DNA of 64,000 bases from Pseudomonadota bacterium (GCA_016705325.1 JADIYJ010000014.1:62001-126000), one strand, 5' to 3'. Shown: positions 24,542 through 34,475, numbered from the stretch's first letter. Notes: generated by a model from the sequence alone, not told the origin. Numbers and translations: made by a program.

Positions 24542-25528
24542 ATGGAGAATCGCGATCCGCTCGTAGTTTCTCTAAATCCTGAATCGCCAGGATCAAGCGT
24601 GGAAGCAGACTCTCCTGAGGGTATTGAGACAAACCGCGCCGGTCCGCTTGCAACTGAAAACATCGCGCGACGGCGTATGCGCGTCGCCGGCCGGCTGCTC
24701 GGCTCACTGCTGCTGGGTGGGGTGGCGATTCTTGGCTCCATTCTGATCTTTCGACGAGGCCTGCTGCCGCTGATCGAAGCGGTGTTTCATCCTGAACCCG
24801 AATTGCTCAGTGTTTTGAGGCGCACTGGCATCCTTCTGACGGCAGTCGCGGGCTACTGGGCTTTCGTGCACTGGCATGAAAAGCGCGAAGCGACCGAGCT
24901 GCATCTTCGACCGATTCACCTGCTACTTGGCGGCGCGAGCGGCGCTGCCATGGTGGCGCTGCCGGTGGCTGTGCTATTCGCTCTGGGCGTCTACGAAAAG
25001 GTGCTGTTCCGCGGCGCCTCGCCGGCGCTGTTCGGCGTAGCAGCCGTTGTCGGCATCGCGGCTATCTTGGAAGAACTGGTTTACCGCTGCCTTCTGTTTC
25101 GACTCTTGGAACGGGCCTGGGGAACGAAGTTTGCGTTGGTGGTACAAGCGGTGGTGTTCGCCCTGCAGCACTTTGAAAACGTCGAACAAGGTGGGATCAG
25201 GGATGTAGTGACAATGTTGGTAGCAGTGACTGTGGTGGGCCTGCTCTGGGCCGGGGTGTTCGTCCTCGCGCGCAACCTTTGGGTGGTGGCTGCCAATCAC
25301 GCGGCATGGAACTTCACCATTCTGCTCAGTGGCATGCCGCTTTCCGGCATTGAGGACTGGCGCAAGTTGGCGCCACTCGAAAGCCGCTTTGCCGGGCCCG
25401 ACTGGCTGACCGGCGGGATGTTCGGTCCGGAGAGTTCGTTGCTGGTGATCGCGTCGACCACGGCCGTGGTTGTGCTGCTGCTGCGCGCGGCACGGCGACG
25501 TGGTGCCTTCTTCGTGCCGGCGGCCTGA
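24542..25528 (+). CDS. CPBP-family intramembrane glutamic protease
   Basis: A 328-residue multi-pass membrane protein with the CPBP (CAAX-protease/bacteriocin-processing) core: EELVYR (Glu177, Glu178, Arg182), ALQHFEN (His210) and NHAAWNF (His253, Asn257). The first about 45 residues are polar and lie outside the domain. Some family members process or give immunity to peptides. It lies between two attC-like sites in the orientation expected of a gene cassette, with its start 4 bp after the first site. Confidence 0.88.
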   Translation: MENRDPLVVSLNPESPGSSVEADSPEGIETNRAGPLATENIARRRMRVAGRLLGSLLLGGVAILGSILIFRRGLLPLIEAVFHPEPELLSVLRRTGILLTAVAGYWAFVHWHEKREATELHLRPIHLLLGGASGAAMVALPVAVLFALGVYEKVLFRGASPALFGVAAVVGIAAILEELVYRCLLFRLLERAWGTKFALVVQAVVFALQHFENVEQGGIRDVVTMLVAVTVVGLLWAGVFVLARNLWVVAANHAAWNFTILLSGMPLSGIEDWRKLAPLESRFAGPDWLTGGMFGPESSLLVIASTTAVVVLLLRAARRRGAFFVPAA

Positions 25529-25571
25529 TTCCGCTGCGATGTCTACGAAGCCCTGGCAGGCCCCCATTGCG

Positions 25572-25659
25572 GCCTGGCAATTCGCTGGAGCGGACGCGTG
25601 CGAGATAAAGAGCCAAGCTGATACGGCGGCGTGCGCGCCGCTCAGCTCAACCGTTAGAC
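25572..25659 (+). repeat. attC-like site 2
   Basis: Begins GCCTGGC (25572, degenerate R'') and ends GTTAGAC (25653-25659), an exact GTTRRRY core. GCTGGAGCGG near 25583 pairs with CCGCTCAGC near 25639 with one unpaired base, which is the kind of extrahelical base attC hairpins use for strand choice. It closes the CPBP cassette and opens the toxin-antitoxin cassette. No integrase gene or attI is in the window. Confidence 0.55.
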
Positions 25660-25723
25660 GCCGCCCCTGGGCAGTCGCGCGCTGGTGCTTGACGCGTTGT
25701 AGCCCAGAGGCTACAGTCGTCTG

Positions 25724-26017
25724 ATGCGCGTTGAAGCTACTCGCGAGTTTCGCGAATGGATCGATGCTCTCAAAGACTTGGTTGGCCGCGCGAGAATTCA
25801 GGTCCGGATCGACCGGCTAATTCATGGAAATCCTGGGCAACATCGCAATCTTTCGGGCGGCATCTCTGAACTCAAAGTCGACTCGGGTCCAGGGTATCGG
25901 GTTTATTACACAGTACGCGGAACCCGGTTGTTGTTGCTGTTGATCGGCGGCGACAAATCTTCGCAAGCGAAAGACATTGTGAAAGCCAGGAGATTGGCAA
26001 AAGAGTTCGAGGAATAG
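25724..26017 (+). CDS. RelE/ParE-superfamily toxin (HigB-like killer protein)
   Basis: A 97-residue type II toxin. Family hallmarks: TREFREWIDALKD at the start, ARIQVRIDRLIHGNPGQ, LKVDSGPGYRVYYTVRG, LLLLIGGDKSSQAKDI and AKEFEE at the end. Such toxins usually act as ribosome-dependent mRNA nucleases. The antitoxin gene follows 4 bp downstream, which is the toxin-first order of this family. It lies just behind an attC-like site, a common place for stabilising toxin-antitoxin cassettes. Confidence 0.9.
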   Translation: MRVEATREFREWIDALKDLVGRARIQVRIDRLIHGNPGQHRNLSGGISELKVDSGPGYRVYYTVRGTRLLLLLIGGDKSSQAKDIVKARRLAKEFEE

Positions 26018-26021
26018 CGAT

Positions 26022-26294
26022 ATGGCCAAGGCCCCTGCAAAGCACAAGAAGAGATCCACTGCACCGTACGATGTCGCCGAGCATCTGCGAACACCCGAAG
26101 AGATGGCAGCGTATCTGGACGCATGGCTCGAGGCGGCACCTGAAGACGCGGCCGGCATTGCTCGAGCGTTGGGTGATATTGCGCGAGCGAAGGGTATGGC
26201 ACAGGTTGCGAAAGATGCCGGTCGAGCCGGTCTCGCCGGGCAAGCTTCGCACAGTGCTCAAGTCGCGTGCGCGGCGTCGCTGCGGTGCAGCTAG
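26022..26294 (+). pseudogene. HigA-like antitoxin, truncated at the edge of the poly-G region
   Basis: The first about 65 residues match the antitoxin of this killer-protein family (YDVAEHLRTPEEMAAYLDAW, then ALGDIARAKGMAQVAKDAG). Where the family continues into the second helix of its HTH (LSRESLYKAL-like), this frame diverges to an unrelated tail (GLAGQASHSAQVACAASLRC) and stops. The break is about 100 bp before the G-rich tract, so the sequence may be rearranged or misassembled from about 26220 on. A toxin with an antitoxin lacking its HTH would be unstable, which also argues for an assembly fault. Confidence 0.6.
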
Positions 26295-26379
26295 AACAGG
26301 GTCCCCTCGCTGGAGCGCAGCCGTGCGAAATCTGACGTGCGCCGCCCTCGCCGCAGCCTATCGTAGCGCCTGGCGGGCT

Positions 26380-26870
<491 letters not shown>

Positions 26871-26964
26871 ACTTCACCGCGGCCCCGATCCGGGCGGGGA
26901 GCTTGCGCCAGGCGCGCGGCCGCTCGAACCCAAGACCGGACCCGGGGGCACCGGGCATCGGCGA

Positions 26965-27447
26965 AGCGGGCGCTTCTCGACAACAAAGTGGGCAAGCACT
27001 TCGAGTTGACCATCACGGACAGCGCCGTGAAGTATCAGATCCGCGAGCCCCAGGTCGCCGCCGAGGCGGCGCTCGACGGCCTCTACGTCATCCGGACCGG
27101 ATTACCCAAAAACAGATGTCGGCGCCGACGCCGGCGGTACAAGGCGCTCCCAGGTCGGGTGCGTTCCGTTCCCTGAAAACCGTGGACCTGAAGATCCGTG
27201 ATCCCCGACGGGGGGAGGCGGGTGCGCATATCTCTGAGCTATTCGTCGAGTGGGCGCGGAGGCCGGTTGCGGCCGACGCGCTGAAAGCCCACACGCTCAC
27301 GCCGGCACCAGGTCTGCGTCCCTCACCCACCGCCACCTGCCCGGCCCCCGCCGGCAACCTTACCTCTACCACCACCGACTTGCAGCGCGCGCCGCCTTGC
27401 TCGATCAAATCGCCTGTAGTCAGAACCAGAACACCCGAAATCTGTAG
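26965..27447 (+). pseudogene. Wrecked C-terminal part of an IS1634-type transposase
   Basis: Frame one holds NKVGKHFELTITDSAVKYQI and AAEAALDGLYVIRTGLPK, homologous to residues about 365-410 of the intact transposase at 15960. KTVDLKIRDPR and ISELFVEW (matching KTIDLHVRPI and AYYVEW) follow after frame changes and a TGA. The typical end, AALLDQIACSQNQNTRNL with a TAG at 27447, is in yet another frame. Upstream parts vanish into the G tract. It is not a copy of the intact IS but a relative. Confidence 0.75.
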
Positions 27448-27482
27448 GGTTTGGGGGGGCGGCGGGACTGTAGCTCCACAAG

Positions 27483-27985
27483 GTGGACACGCCCTCCACG
27501 GTTGCCTCTTTCCTCGAGAAATACGATCCAGAGATTGCATCGCAGATGAACTCCGCTCGCAAGCAACTATCGGCTCTGTTCCCCCGAGGCTTCGAACTCG
27601 TCTATGACAACTACAACGCCCTGGTCTGTGGATTTGGCCCAACGGAGCGCGCCAGCGATACACTCGTTTCCGTCGCGGCTTATCCCAAGTGGGTCACGCT
27701 GTTCTTCCTGAAGGGCGCCAACCTTCCAGATCCAGGCAGTGTGCTCCAGGGTTCGGGCAGCCAGGTTCGCAGCGTTCGTCTTGCGCCAATTTCGGTTTTG
27801 CGTTCGCCTCCGGTTCAGGAACTGCTGAAGCGTGTCATTGGACATGCGCAGGCCTCGCTGGCGCTGGCTCCACCGCTCACAACCGTGGTGAATCCGTTTC
27901 CGCCAGGCAACGTCCGCGCAAGCCGTCAGCTTCGAAGCGTTCAAAGACGGTCGCCACCAGGAAGGGTCAGCGCAGTGGGGCCTAG
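27483..27985 (+). pseudogene. DUF1801-family protein, frameshifted near the 3' end
   Basis: The frame from 27483 gives a typical small DUF1801 (YdhG-like) protein: VASFLEKYDPEIASQMNSAR, FELVYDNYNALVCGFGPTER, YPKWVTLFFLKGANLPDPG, GSGSQVRSVRL. Near 27865-27880 the family C-terminus switches frame to RGESVSARQRPRKPSASKRS and ends at TGA 27985. One small indel explains this. The function of the family is unknown; the fold is frataxin-like. Confidence 0.75.
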
Positions 27986-28042
27986 TCAGTCGCTGCGGCA
28001 GCCGTCGCCTGGCCGCTCCAGGCGCAACGGTCCGACATGCTC

Positions 28043-29677
28043 TTACGCAGTCGTGTTCATCAACGTCTGCCCGTACGCGTCACGCAACGACCGCTTGTTG
28101 ATCTTGCCGGTCGCCGTCATCGGCAGCGCGTCGACGAACACGACCGCGTCCGGCAACTGCCACCTGGCGAAATGCAGCGCGAGGTGCGCGAGGATCGACT
28201 CAGCCTGCGGCTGGCTGCCCGGTCGCGGCACGACCAGCAGGATCGGCCGCTCGTCCCACTTCGGGTGACGCACGCCGATCGCCGCAGCCATCAGCACTTC
28301 GGCATGGCCGCACGCGCAGTTCTCGAGGTCGACCGAACTGATCCATTCACCGCCCGACTTGATGACGTCCTTCGCACGGTCGGTGATCTGCAGGAAGCCG
28401 TTCGGGTGGATGACCGCGACGTCGCCGGTCGCGAACCAGCCCGGCTCGGAGTGCGCCGGCGAGTCGTCGAGCCTGAAGTATCCGCTGCAGACCCAGGGGC
28501 CGCGCACCTTCAGCTCGCCCGAGCTGACACCGTCCCACGGCAGTTCCCTGTCTGCGTCGTCCACGATCTTCATCGCGATGCCAAAGATGCCGTGACCCGC
28601 CCTGGCGCGCAGCTGGGTCTGCTCTTCCAGCGGCAGGACTTCCTGCGCCGGTCGCAACGTGCTGACCGAGCCGAGCGGGCTCGTCTCCGTCATGCCCCAG
28701 CCCTGGATCACCGTGACGTCGTGCTTGTCGCGGAAATCGCGGATCATCTGGATCGGCACGGCCGAGCCACCGATCACCGTGCGCTTCAACGTCTGCAGTT
28801 TGCCGCCGGTCTGGTCCAGGTACGCAAGCAGCATCATCCAGACCGTCGGTACCGCCGCGGCCAGCGTGACGCTCTCTTCGTTCATCAGCTGCGTCAGCGT
28901 GGCGGCGTCTCCCATCTTCGGGCCCGGAAACACGAGCTTGGCACCGGTCATCGGCGCGTTGTACGGCAGGCCCCACGCGTTCGCATGAAACATCGGCACG
29001 ACGGCGAGTACGGTGTCGCGGCACGAGAGGCCCAGTGCGTCGACCTGCGTGCCGCCGTAGCCGTGCAGCACCGTCGAGCGGTGGCTGAAGAGCACGCCTT
29101 TTGGGTTGCCCGTCGTGCCCGACGTGTAGCAGAGCGAACTCGCGGCGCGTTCATCGAGTGCGGGCCAGTCGAACGTATCCGCTTGCCCGGCGATGAAGGA
29201 TTCGTAGTCCGGCAACGTGCCCGCGACCGCGGCCGGCATGGCCGCGGCCGACGTCATCACGATGGTCTTTTCGACCGTCGGCAGTTTGCCGGCGAGCGGC
29301 GCGAGCGCCGGCAGCAGGGTCGGGTCGATGAACAGCAGCTTGTCTGCGGCGTGGTTGATGATGAACTCGAGCTGTTCCGGAAACAGTCGCGGATTGACGG
29401 TGTGCAGCACGGCACCCATGCAGGAGACCGCGTAGTACAGCTCCAGGTGGCGATAGTCGTTCCAGGCGAGCGTTGCAACCCGATCGCCCTGCTTGACGCC
29501 GGCTGCGTGCAGCGCAGTCGCGAGTTTGCGTGCGCGCCGGAACACCTCGCCAAAGCTGGTGCGGTGCCGCGGATTGTCGAAGGTCACCGAAACGACCTCG
29601 CGGTCGGCGAAGTTGCGATCGGCGAACCGCATGATCTCGGTGATCAGCAGCGGCGTATCCATCATCAGTCCATGCAT
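28043..29677 (-). CDS. Fatty acyl-CoA synthetase, AlkK/FadD-like
   Basis: A 544-residue ANL-superfamily ligase that activates a carboxylic acid to its CoA thioester via an acyl-adenylate. Core motifs: YTSGTTGNPKGV (P-loop), VPMFHANAWGLPY, QGWGMTETSPLG, GWFATGDVAVI, DRAKDVIKSGGEWIS and the C-terminal catalytic lysine in PMTATGKINKRSL. These fit medium/long-chain acyl-CoA synthetases of the AlkK type. The start ATG 29677 has AGGGGAA 8 bp upstream. It is the last gene of the minus-strand lipid operon and links alkane-derived fatty acids to CoA. Confidence 0.92.
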   Translation of the reverse strand: MHGLMMDTPLLITEIMRFADRNFADREVVSVTFDNPRHRTSFGEVFRRARKLATALHAAGVKQGDRVATLAWNDYRHLELYYAVSCMGAVLHTVNPRLFPEQLEFIINHAADKLLFIDPTLLPALAPLAGKLPTVEKTIVMTSAAAMPAAVAGTLPDYESFIAGQADTFDWPALDERAASSLCYTSGTTGNPKGVLFSHRSTVLHGYGGTQVDALGLSCRDTVLAVVPMFHANAWGLPYNAPMTGAKLVFPGPKMGDAATLTQLMNEESVTLAAAVPTVWMMLLAYLDQTGGKLQTLKRTVIGGSAVPIQMIRDFRDKHDVTVIQGWGMTETSPLGSVSTLRPAQEVLPLEEQTQLRARAGHGIFGIAMKIVDDADRELPWDGVSSGELKVRGPWVCSGYFRLDDSPAHSEPGWFATGDVAVIHPNGFLQITDRAKDVIKSGGEWISSVDLENCACGHAEVLMAAAIGVRHPKWDERPILLVVPRPGSQPQAESILAHLALHFARWQLPDAVVFVDALPMTATGKINKRSLRDAYGQTLMNTTA

Positions 29678-29719
29678 CGTGCGTTCCCCTGCGCTTTGCC
29701 GTCTGTCTGAAAATCCGGA

Positions 29720-30913
29720 TCACAGCACGGTCAGGCGGTTGCCGTCCGGTTGTTCGAATTCGATCCCCGAATATTCACACCGACCGTGGCCACGTTGGAA
29801 GAGGCTGTTGGCAATCAGCCAGACGCGCACCACGGCACGGGCGGGGCCACCGATACAGCACCGGTAGTCCTCGTGCACGTCGCGGCGTTCATCCAGCCAG
29901 CACCCCAGCTCGTCCAGTCCGGAGCGCACGACGACGTGCGTCTCCTTGTCCTTCCAGGTGGGCAGCGGACAGCGATAGACGGTGCCGACCGGCAACGCCG
30001 CGCTCCAGTAATAGGTGAGGTCCTGCCCGTCGTCGAACTCGACGGCGATGCTCAGGTAATCGTGCGAGGGCAGGCTGTCCTCGCGCAGGTCAACCGGCAG
30101 GCTGTCGACGCGCCAGCGCCAGCTCAGGAACGTGCCCGGTTGCAGCGGCAGCGCGGCGGGACGACGCAGGATACCGACGTCGCCATGCGTGTCGCAGCAC
30201 ACCGAAGGCTTGCCATCGGGCGCCTGGGCTGGGCGATAGATCTCGCCGGGACCCAGGGTCCAGAGGTAGTCCCAACCCGCAGGAGCGGGCGAAGTTGCCA
30301 CGAGTCGCGACGCCTCGGCGGCGACAGGTGCTGGCAGTGGCGCGTGCTTTTCCGTCTCGCGCAACACCGATGCGGGCTCGATACCCGGCCGCCACCTGAG
30401 CAGCAGCACGACCATGCCGCCCGAGACCTTGCCGTAGTCACTCGCACCGTGTCCAAGGTCACCCTGCGGTGTGGACCATTCGCCGGGAAAATAGCTCGCG
30501 AGCTGCAGCGGGCCATCGGTCCCTGCCCGAAAGCTGTGAGTATCGCGCGTGCCGCGCAGCACCGTGCCGGTGGCGCCGGTCCGTGCCCAGAGCTGAAACG
30601 ACGGTGGCACCCAGATGTCGAGCGCCCGCGACAGGTAGACGCGGCCGGCCGCGAACCAGGTGACCGTGTCGCCGGCGGCGACCTGCAGTCCCGTGTCGAA
30701 CCACGGCGGCCGCGTTGCGGGCAACTCGATGAAGCGATGCTCCGCCAGTGACTCCACCGGCACGGTTCGCACCCAGGCCTCGAGTTCGTGGCGCCATGCA
30801 GCGAGGTCTGGCGGAGCCTGCTCGGCAGCGGCGGCGCCGCGGTGACGCACGAGCCTGCGCGCACCGAGCCTGGCAGCGACTGCGAGGTCGCGCGCGATTG
30901 CACCGATGTCCAC
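29720..30913 (-). CDS. DUF3047-domain protein with N-terminal lectin-like region
   Basis: A 397-residue protein of unknown function. The C-terminal half carries the DUF3047 pattern (LSWRWRVDSLPVDL, LPSHDYLSIAVEFDD, LTYYWSAALPVG). The N-terminal half (about residues 75-190: TVTWFAAGRVYLS, LDIWVPPSFQLWARTG, SYFPGEWSTPQGDLG) resembles carbohydrate- or lipid-surface-binding jelly rolls such as the PA-I lectin type, but this is a weak likeness. No signal peptide is evident. It lies 36 bp after the WS/DGAT gene and 42 bp before the acyl-CoA synthetase gene. Confidence 0.7.
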   Translation of the reverse strand: MDIGAIARDLAVAARLGARRLVRHRGAAAAEQAPPDLAAWRHELEAWVRTVPVESLAEHRFIELPATRPPWFDTGLQVAAGDTVTWFAAGRVYLSRALDIWVPPSFQLWARTGATGTVLRGTRDTHSFRAGTDGPLQLASYFPGEWSTPQGDLGHGASDYGKVSGGMVVLLLRWRPGIEPASVLRETEKHAPLPAPVAAEASRLVATSPAPAGWDYLWTLGPGEIYRPAQAPDGKPSVCCDTHGDVGILRRPAALPLQPGTFLSWRWRVDSLPVDLREDSLPSHDYLSIAVEFDDGQDLTYYWSAALPVGTVYRCPLPTWKDKETHVVVRSGLDELGCWLDERRDVHEDYRCCIGGPARAVVRVWLIANSLFQRGHGRCEYSGIEFEQPDGNRLTVL

Positions 30914-30949
30914 GCGGTGAGCCCTGCCGTCGGGGAGTTGGGACGAAGA

Positions 30950-32437
30950 CTAATGCAAGTGGCGCGTCGCGGTCGAAGCCTTTGTTGCCTTTGTTGCCTT
31001 TGTCGGGCCCGGGCGGCGCTTCCGGGCGGCATGCTCGCCGACCGGCGGAGCCTTCTTGCCAGCGGTGGCCGGGCGTTGCGTGAGCGAGTGCTGCAATTCG
31101 ACCAGCGCAAGCATGGTCGCATCGGCCAGTCGCTGCAGGTCGGGGATTGCCTCGCGCAGTGCGATGAACGTGACGTGCAGTTCGTCGTCGTAGTTGCTGA
31201 TCGTGATGTTGAGCACCTGGTGATGCGCGACGACGGACACCGGCAGCGCGAGCGCGACCGGCAGGCCGTTGAAATAGACCCTGCCCTCCAGACCGGCGGG
31301 GTTCGAGATCACCGCGTTGGCCAGCATCGGCAGGTCGCCGAGGTTCAGCGATTCGATCGCGCTGGCGACGGCGTGCTCGAAGATCGAGTACATGAAGAGC
31401 GCGTCCGCGCCGATCGACTTGACCTCTTCCTTCACGAGCCGGGTCTCGGCCACGATGTCGGCGAGCCGTTCGGCGGGTGTGCCGCCGGGACGCCCCATCG
31501 GCACCTGCAGGATCGTGATCCGGTTGCCGGCGCCGGGCCCCTCGTGCAGCGCCACGGGCATGTCGGCGACGAGCGGCCGCCTGGTGTGCAACCCGTGCTC
31601 CGCGAGGTAACGGTTCAGCGCGATGTCGAGCGCGGCGAGCAACACGTCGTTGATCGTCGCGTTGCCGCGCTTCGCGACGGCGCGTACCCGCGCGAGCGGC
31701 AACGAGCAGTGGGCCATGACGCGGTTCGGCGAGGGCGCCGCCTTGAGCACGTCGGGAGTTGCAACGAAGGGCGTGGCCATGCCCCGGCCGATCCCGAGGT
31801 CGCGACGACCGAGGTGCCAGATCAGTTTGACCAGGTCGCCTGCGGTGCGGCCGGCGGCGAGACCCGACTGCAGCAGGCCTGCCGCGAGGCTGCCCTGGCG
31901 CGACGGCTCCGTCGTGTGCGCGGCTTGCGGCAGTCCTCGCCAGAACGCCTGCGGACTTCGAGTCGAAGCCGTGCGGGTCACGATGTTGACGATGACGTTG
32001 ATGAAGCCGATGCCGTCGATCAACCCGTGGTGGGTCTTGAAATAGAGGCCGATGCCATTGCCGGCAAGCCCGTCGTAGACATGCATCTCCCACAGCGGGC
32101 GGCAGCGATCGAGACGCTTCGCGTGCAAGGTGCAGACCCGATCGAACATGGCCTGAACGTCGCTGCCTGCGGGCAGGTCGTGGCGGAATACCTGTTCCGC
32201 CGGAGTGATGCTCTTGTCTTCCACGAGGACCGGCCAGCCGGCGACGACATTCTCGGCCAGGCGCTGGTTGAACGGCGGGCCGACAGGGCAGCGCAACATC
32301 CTGCGCACAAGCTCGTCCCCGGGTCGTCCCCGCGCCGTCCGGCGGCCTTTCAATACGACGAGCACGCCGACATTCATCGGCCGCTGCTCGGTCTCGAGCA
32401 GGAAGAACGCCCGGTCCATCGGCGACATGCGCGACAT
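30950..32437 (-). CDS. Wax ester synthase / diacylglycerol acyltransferase (WS/DGAT)
   Basis: A 495-residue acyltransferase that joins acyl-CoA to a fatty alcohol or diacylglycerol, making storage lipid at the membrane. The condensation-type active site HHGLIDG is present in KTHHGLIDGIGF, followed by RPLWEMHVYDGL upstream and ISNYDDELHVTFIALREAIP in the C-terminal domain. The last about 50 residues are Lys/Ala/Pro-rich (KKAPP...TKATKATKA), an unusual basic tail. The start is ATG 32437 (MSRMSPMDRAFF); ATG 32428 is equally possible. Confidence 0.93.
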   Translation of the reverse strand: MSRMSPMDRAFFLLETEQRPMNVGVLVVLKGRRTARGRPGDELVRRMLRCPVGPPFNQRLAENVVAGWPVLVEDKSITPAEQVFRHDLPAGSDVQAMFDRVCTLHAKRLDRCRPLWEMHVYDGLAGNGIGLYFKTHHGLIDGIGFINVIVNIVTRTASTRSPQAFWRGLPQAAHTTEPSRQGSLAAGLLQSGLAAGRTAGDLVKLIWHLGRRDLGIGRGMATPFVATPDVLKAAPSPNRVMAHCSLPLARVRAVAKRGNATINDVLLAALDIALNRYLAEHGLHTRRPLVADMPVALHEGPGAGNRITILQVPMGRPGGTPAERLADIVAETRLVKEEVKSIGADALFMYSIFEHAVASAIESLNLGDLPMLANAVISNPAGLEGRVYFNGLPVALALPVSVVAHHQVLNITISNYDDELHVTFIALREAIPDLQRLADATMLALVELQHSLTQRPATAGKKAPPVGEHAARKRRPGPTKATKATKASTATRHLH

Positions 32438-32516
32438 GGCGCTAGCGTAGCGCACGCCGTGCAACGCCACATTTCGTTTATGGCTAGCTGCGCCGCAGCA
32501 ATCTCGTTGCCCTGGG

Positions 32517-32993
32517 CTAGGCCGACGCCTTGAGCACCTTGAACTCGTCCTCGAGGTTTTTCCTGAGTTCATCGCCCGCAAACGACGCGATCAGGCCGCC
32601 GAGCAGCGGGATGCCGCTGGTGATGTCGAAGTCCCACTGCACCGAGCAGCCGCCCTTTTCGGGCTGCAGGGCCTTGGTGCCGACGATCTTCACCGGAACG
32701 CTCTTGATTTCGACGGCGATGGCGGATGAATAGCCTTTGCCATCCGCCGCCCAGTCCTCGGTGTGTGAGACCTCGTTGGTCGATGGCACCAGCCGCTTGA
32801 TCGCTGCCGGCGGATTGGCCGGCATCTTGCGCGCGATCTTCAGCTTGACGTTGGGCGCGCGGCCTTCGCGCTTGATCTTCACGTCGGTCCCGGGGAGCCT
32901 GGCGTAGATCGCCTCCTGGCTCTTCTGCTCGGTGCAGAGCTTGAAGGCCGAATCGACGTCCGTCTTGAGCGAATGCCTGACCTGGATCTTCAT
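32517..32993 (-). CDS. DUF2505-family (SRPBCC-like) protein
   Basis: A 158-residue protein of the DUF2505 family, which belongs to the START/SRPBCC group of hydrophobic-ligand binders. It starts MKIQVRHSLKTDVDSAFKLC and ends with an amphipathic helix (GDELRKNLEDEFKVLKAS). No catalytic residues are known. Its place between ExoD and WS/DGAT in a lipid operon fits a lipid-binding role, but that is inference. Confidence 0.8.
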   Translation of the reverse strand: MKIQVRHSLKTDVDSAFKLCTEQKSQEAIYARLPGTDVKIKREGRAPNVKLKIARKMPANPPAAIKRLVPSTNEVSHTEDWAADGKGYSSAIAVEIKSVPVKIVGTKALQPEKGGCSVQWDFDITSGIPLLGGLIASFAGDELRKNLEDEFKVLKASA

Positions 32994-33021
32994 GGTGTCG
33001 CGTTCCCGTGTTGCCTGCGGA

Positions 33022-33669
33022 CTAGATGCCCAGCCAATGGCGGACGAGCAAGGATACCGCCTTCACGATGGCCAGGATCACCCCCCAGACGAGCGCCAGC
33101 GCCGCGATCGTGGCCGCCAGGCCGGCCAGCGTAGCCTTGCCGTCCCGCTCCAGCAGGGCGAATGCCAGGATACAGATCGCGATGCCTGGTCCCATGTTAC
33201 CGAACGGCACGGGCAGGATCAGCACGATGCTCAGGATCGCGCAGACCAGGCCGATCAGCCTTTCGGCCAGCCCCGTGGCCAGCAGCGGCCAGCGCGGCTC
33301 TGAGAGTCGCTCTGCGCGTTGAATCCAGGGGACGACCACGTTCATCACGCGGGCGAAGCTCTGCCGCGTCACCGTGGCCTCGACCACCGCTCGCGGCAGC
33401 CACGGCAAGGTGAACCCGAGCATCAGCTGCATTGACAGGAACAGCAGCGGGATACCGAGCACGACCGACACGCCCGGCGCATTGACCGGCAGCGTGTTCG
33501 GTGCGGCGAACACGAACAGCAGGGCACCGAACGCACGGTCACCCATCGCATTGCGGACGTCGGCAATCGCGATCCGCTCCCGTGCTGGATCGTTGGCGAT
33601 GTCCGCGAGCATGACCGACAGGCGCCGAGGTCGCCGCGGCTCCGGTGGAGGCAGGTGCGGGAAGCTCAC
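33022..33669 (-). CDS. ExoD-family membrane protein
   Basis: A 215-residue protein with the exopolysaccharide-synthesis ExoD pattern: GDRAFGALLFVFAAPNTLPV, PGVSVVLGIPLLFLSMQLML, LPWLPRAVVEATV, then several membrane helices. GTG 33669 overlaps the SDR stop by four bases (GTGA), so translation is coupled. The biochemical role of the family is unclear; it is linked to polysaccharide or envelope traits. Confidence 0.88.
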   Translation of the reverse strand: MSFPHLPPPEPRRPRRLSVMLADIANDPARERIAIADVRNAMGDRAFGALLFVFAAPNTLPVNAPGVSVVLGIPLLFLSMQLMLGFTLPWLPRAVVEATVTRQSFARVMNVVVPWIQRAERLSEPRWPLLATGLAERLIGLVCAILSIVLILPVPFGNMGPGIAICILAFALLERDGKATLAGLAATIAALALVWGVILAIVKAVSLLVRHWLGI

Positions 33670-34475
33670 GGAATCATCTCGCCCCGCAGCGTCCGCGCCA
33701 TGATGCGTTCGTAGAGCGACGGCACCAGCCGGCTCACCCACCACGCGGCATGCGCCGTGCGGCCAATCAACAGCAGGCGACTGCTGCGTTCGGCGCCGCG
33801 AAATACGCGGTCTGCGACCTCGTCGGGTTGCAGCCGTTGCCCGACGACGACCTGCGCATGGGTAGCTGCACCGCCGTCCGCTCCGAGCGCGTTCCTGTCG
33901 ATGCCGGTCGCGATGAACGACGGGCATACCATCATCACGTCGATGCCGTCGGGCGCGAGTTCCGTGCGCAGGCTCTCGAAGAATCCGTGCAGCGCGTGCT
34001 TGCTCGCCGAGTATCCCGTGCGTGCGATCAGCGGCGTGAAACCGGCGATGCTCGAGACGGCGACGATCAGGCCGCGCGATTGTTGCAATGCCGGCAGGGC
34101 GGGGCGCGTGAGGTTGATCGCGCCGAACAGGTTCACCTCGACGACGCGACGCAGGACCGCCGTCTCCGTCGCCGCGAAGGGGCTGCGGTGAGAAATACCC
34201 GCATTGTTGACGAGCACGTCGATGCGGCCAAAGCGTGCAACCGTTGCCTCGACGGCGGCCTGGCAGGCACTGGCATCGGTGACGTCGCAGGGACAGGCGA
34301 GCGCTTCGAACCCGGCTTGCGCCAGCTCAACCGTGACCGCTGCCGCCGCGCCGGGGTCGCGATCCAGCGCGACGATGCGTGCGCCGCCGCGTGCGAAACG
34401 AAACGCAAGCGCACGGCCGAGCCCGTTGCCCGCGCCGCTCACCACCACGGTTGCGCCATTGAACGAGCGGCGCAT
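33666..34475 (-). CDS. Short-chain dehydrogenase/reductase (classical SDR)
   Basis: A 269-residue NAD(P)-dependent oxidoreductase. Cofactor motif GAGNGLG near residue 14, NNAG near 90, and the catalytic SSIAG...YSASK (Ser, Tyr, Lys). A C-terminal extension (WWVSRLVPSLYERIMARTL) suggests membrane association, as in SDRs acting on lipids. ATG 34475 shares one base with the preceding TGA (TGATG). In this operon a fatty aldehyde, ketone or acyl substrate is likely. Confidence 0.9.
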   Translation of the reverse strand: MRRSFNGATVVVSGAGNGLGRALAFRFARGGARIVALDRDPGAAAAVTVELAQAGFEALACPCDVTDASACQAAVEATVARFGRIDVLVNNAGISHRSPFAATETAVLRRVVEVNLFGAINLTRPALPALQQSRGLIVAVSSIAGFTPLIARTGYSASKHALHGFFESLRTELAPDGIDVMMVCPSFIATGIDRNALGADGGAATHAQVVVGQRLQPDEVADRVFRGAERSSRLLLIGRTAHAAWWVSRLVPSLYERIMARTLRGEMIP

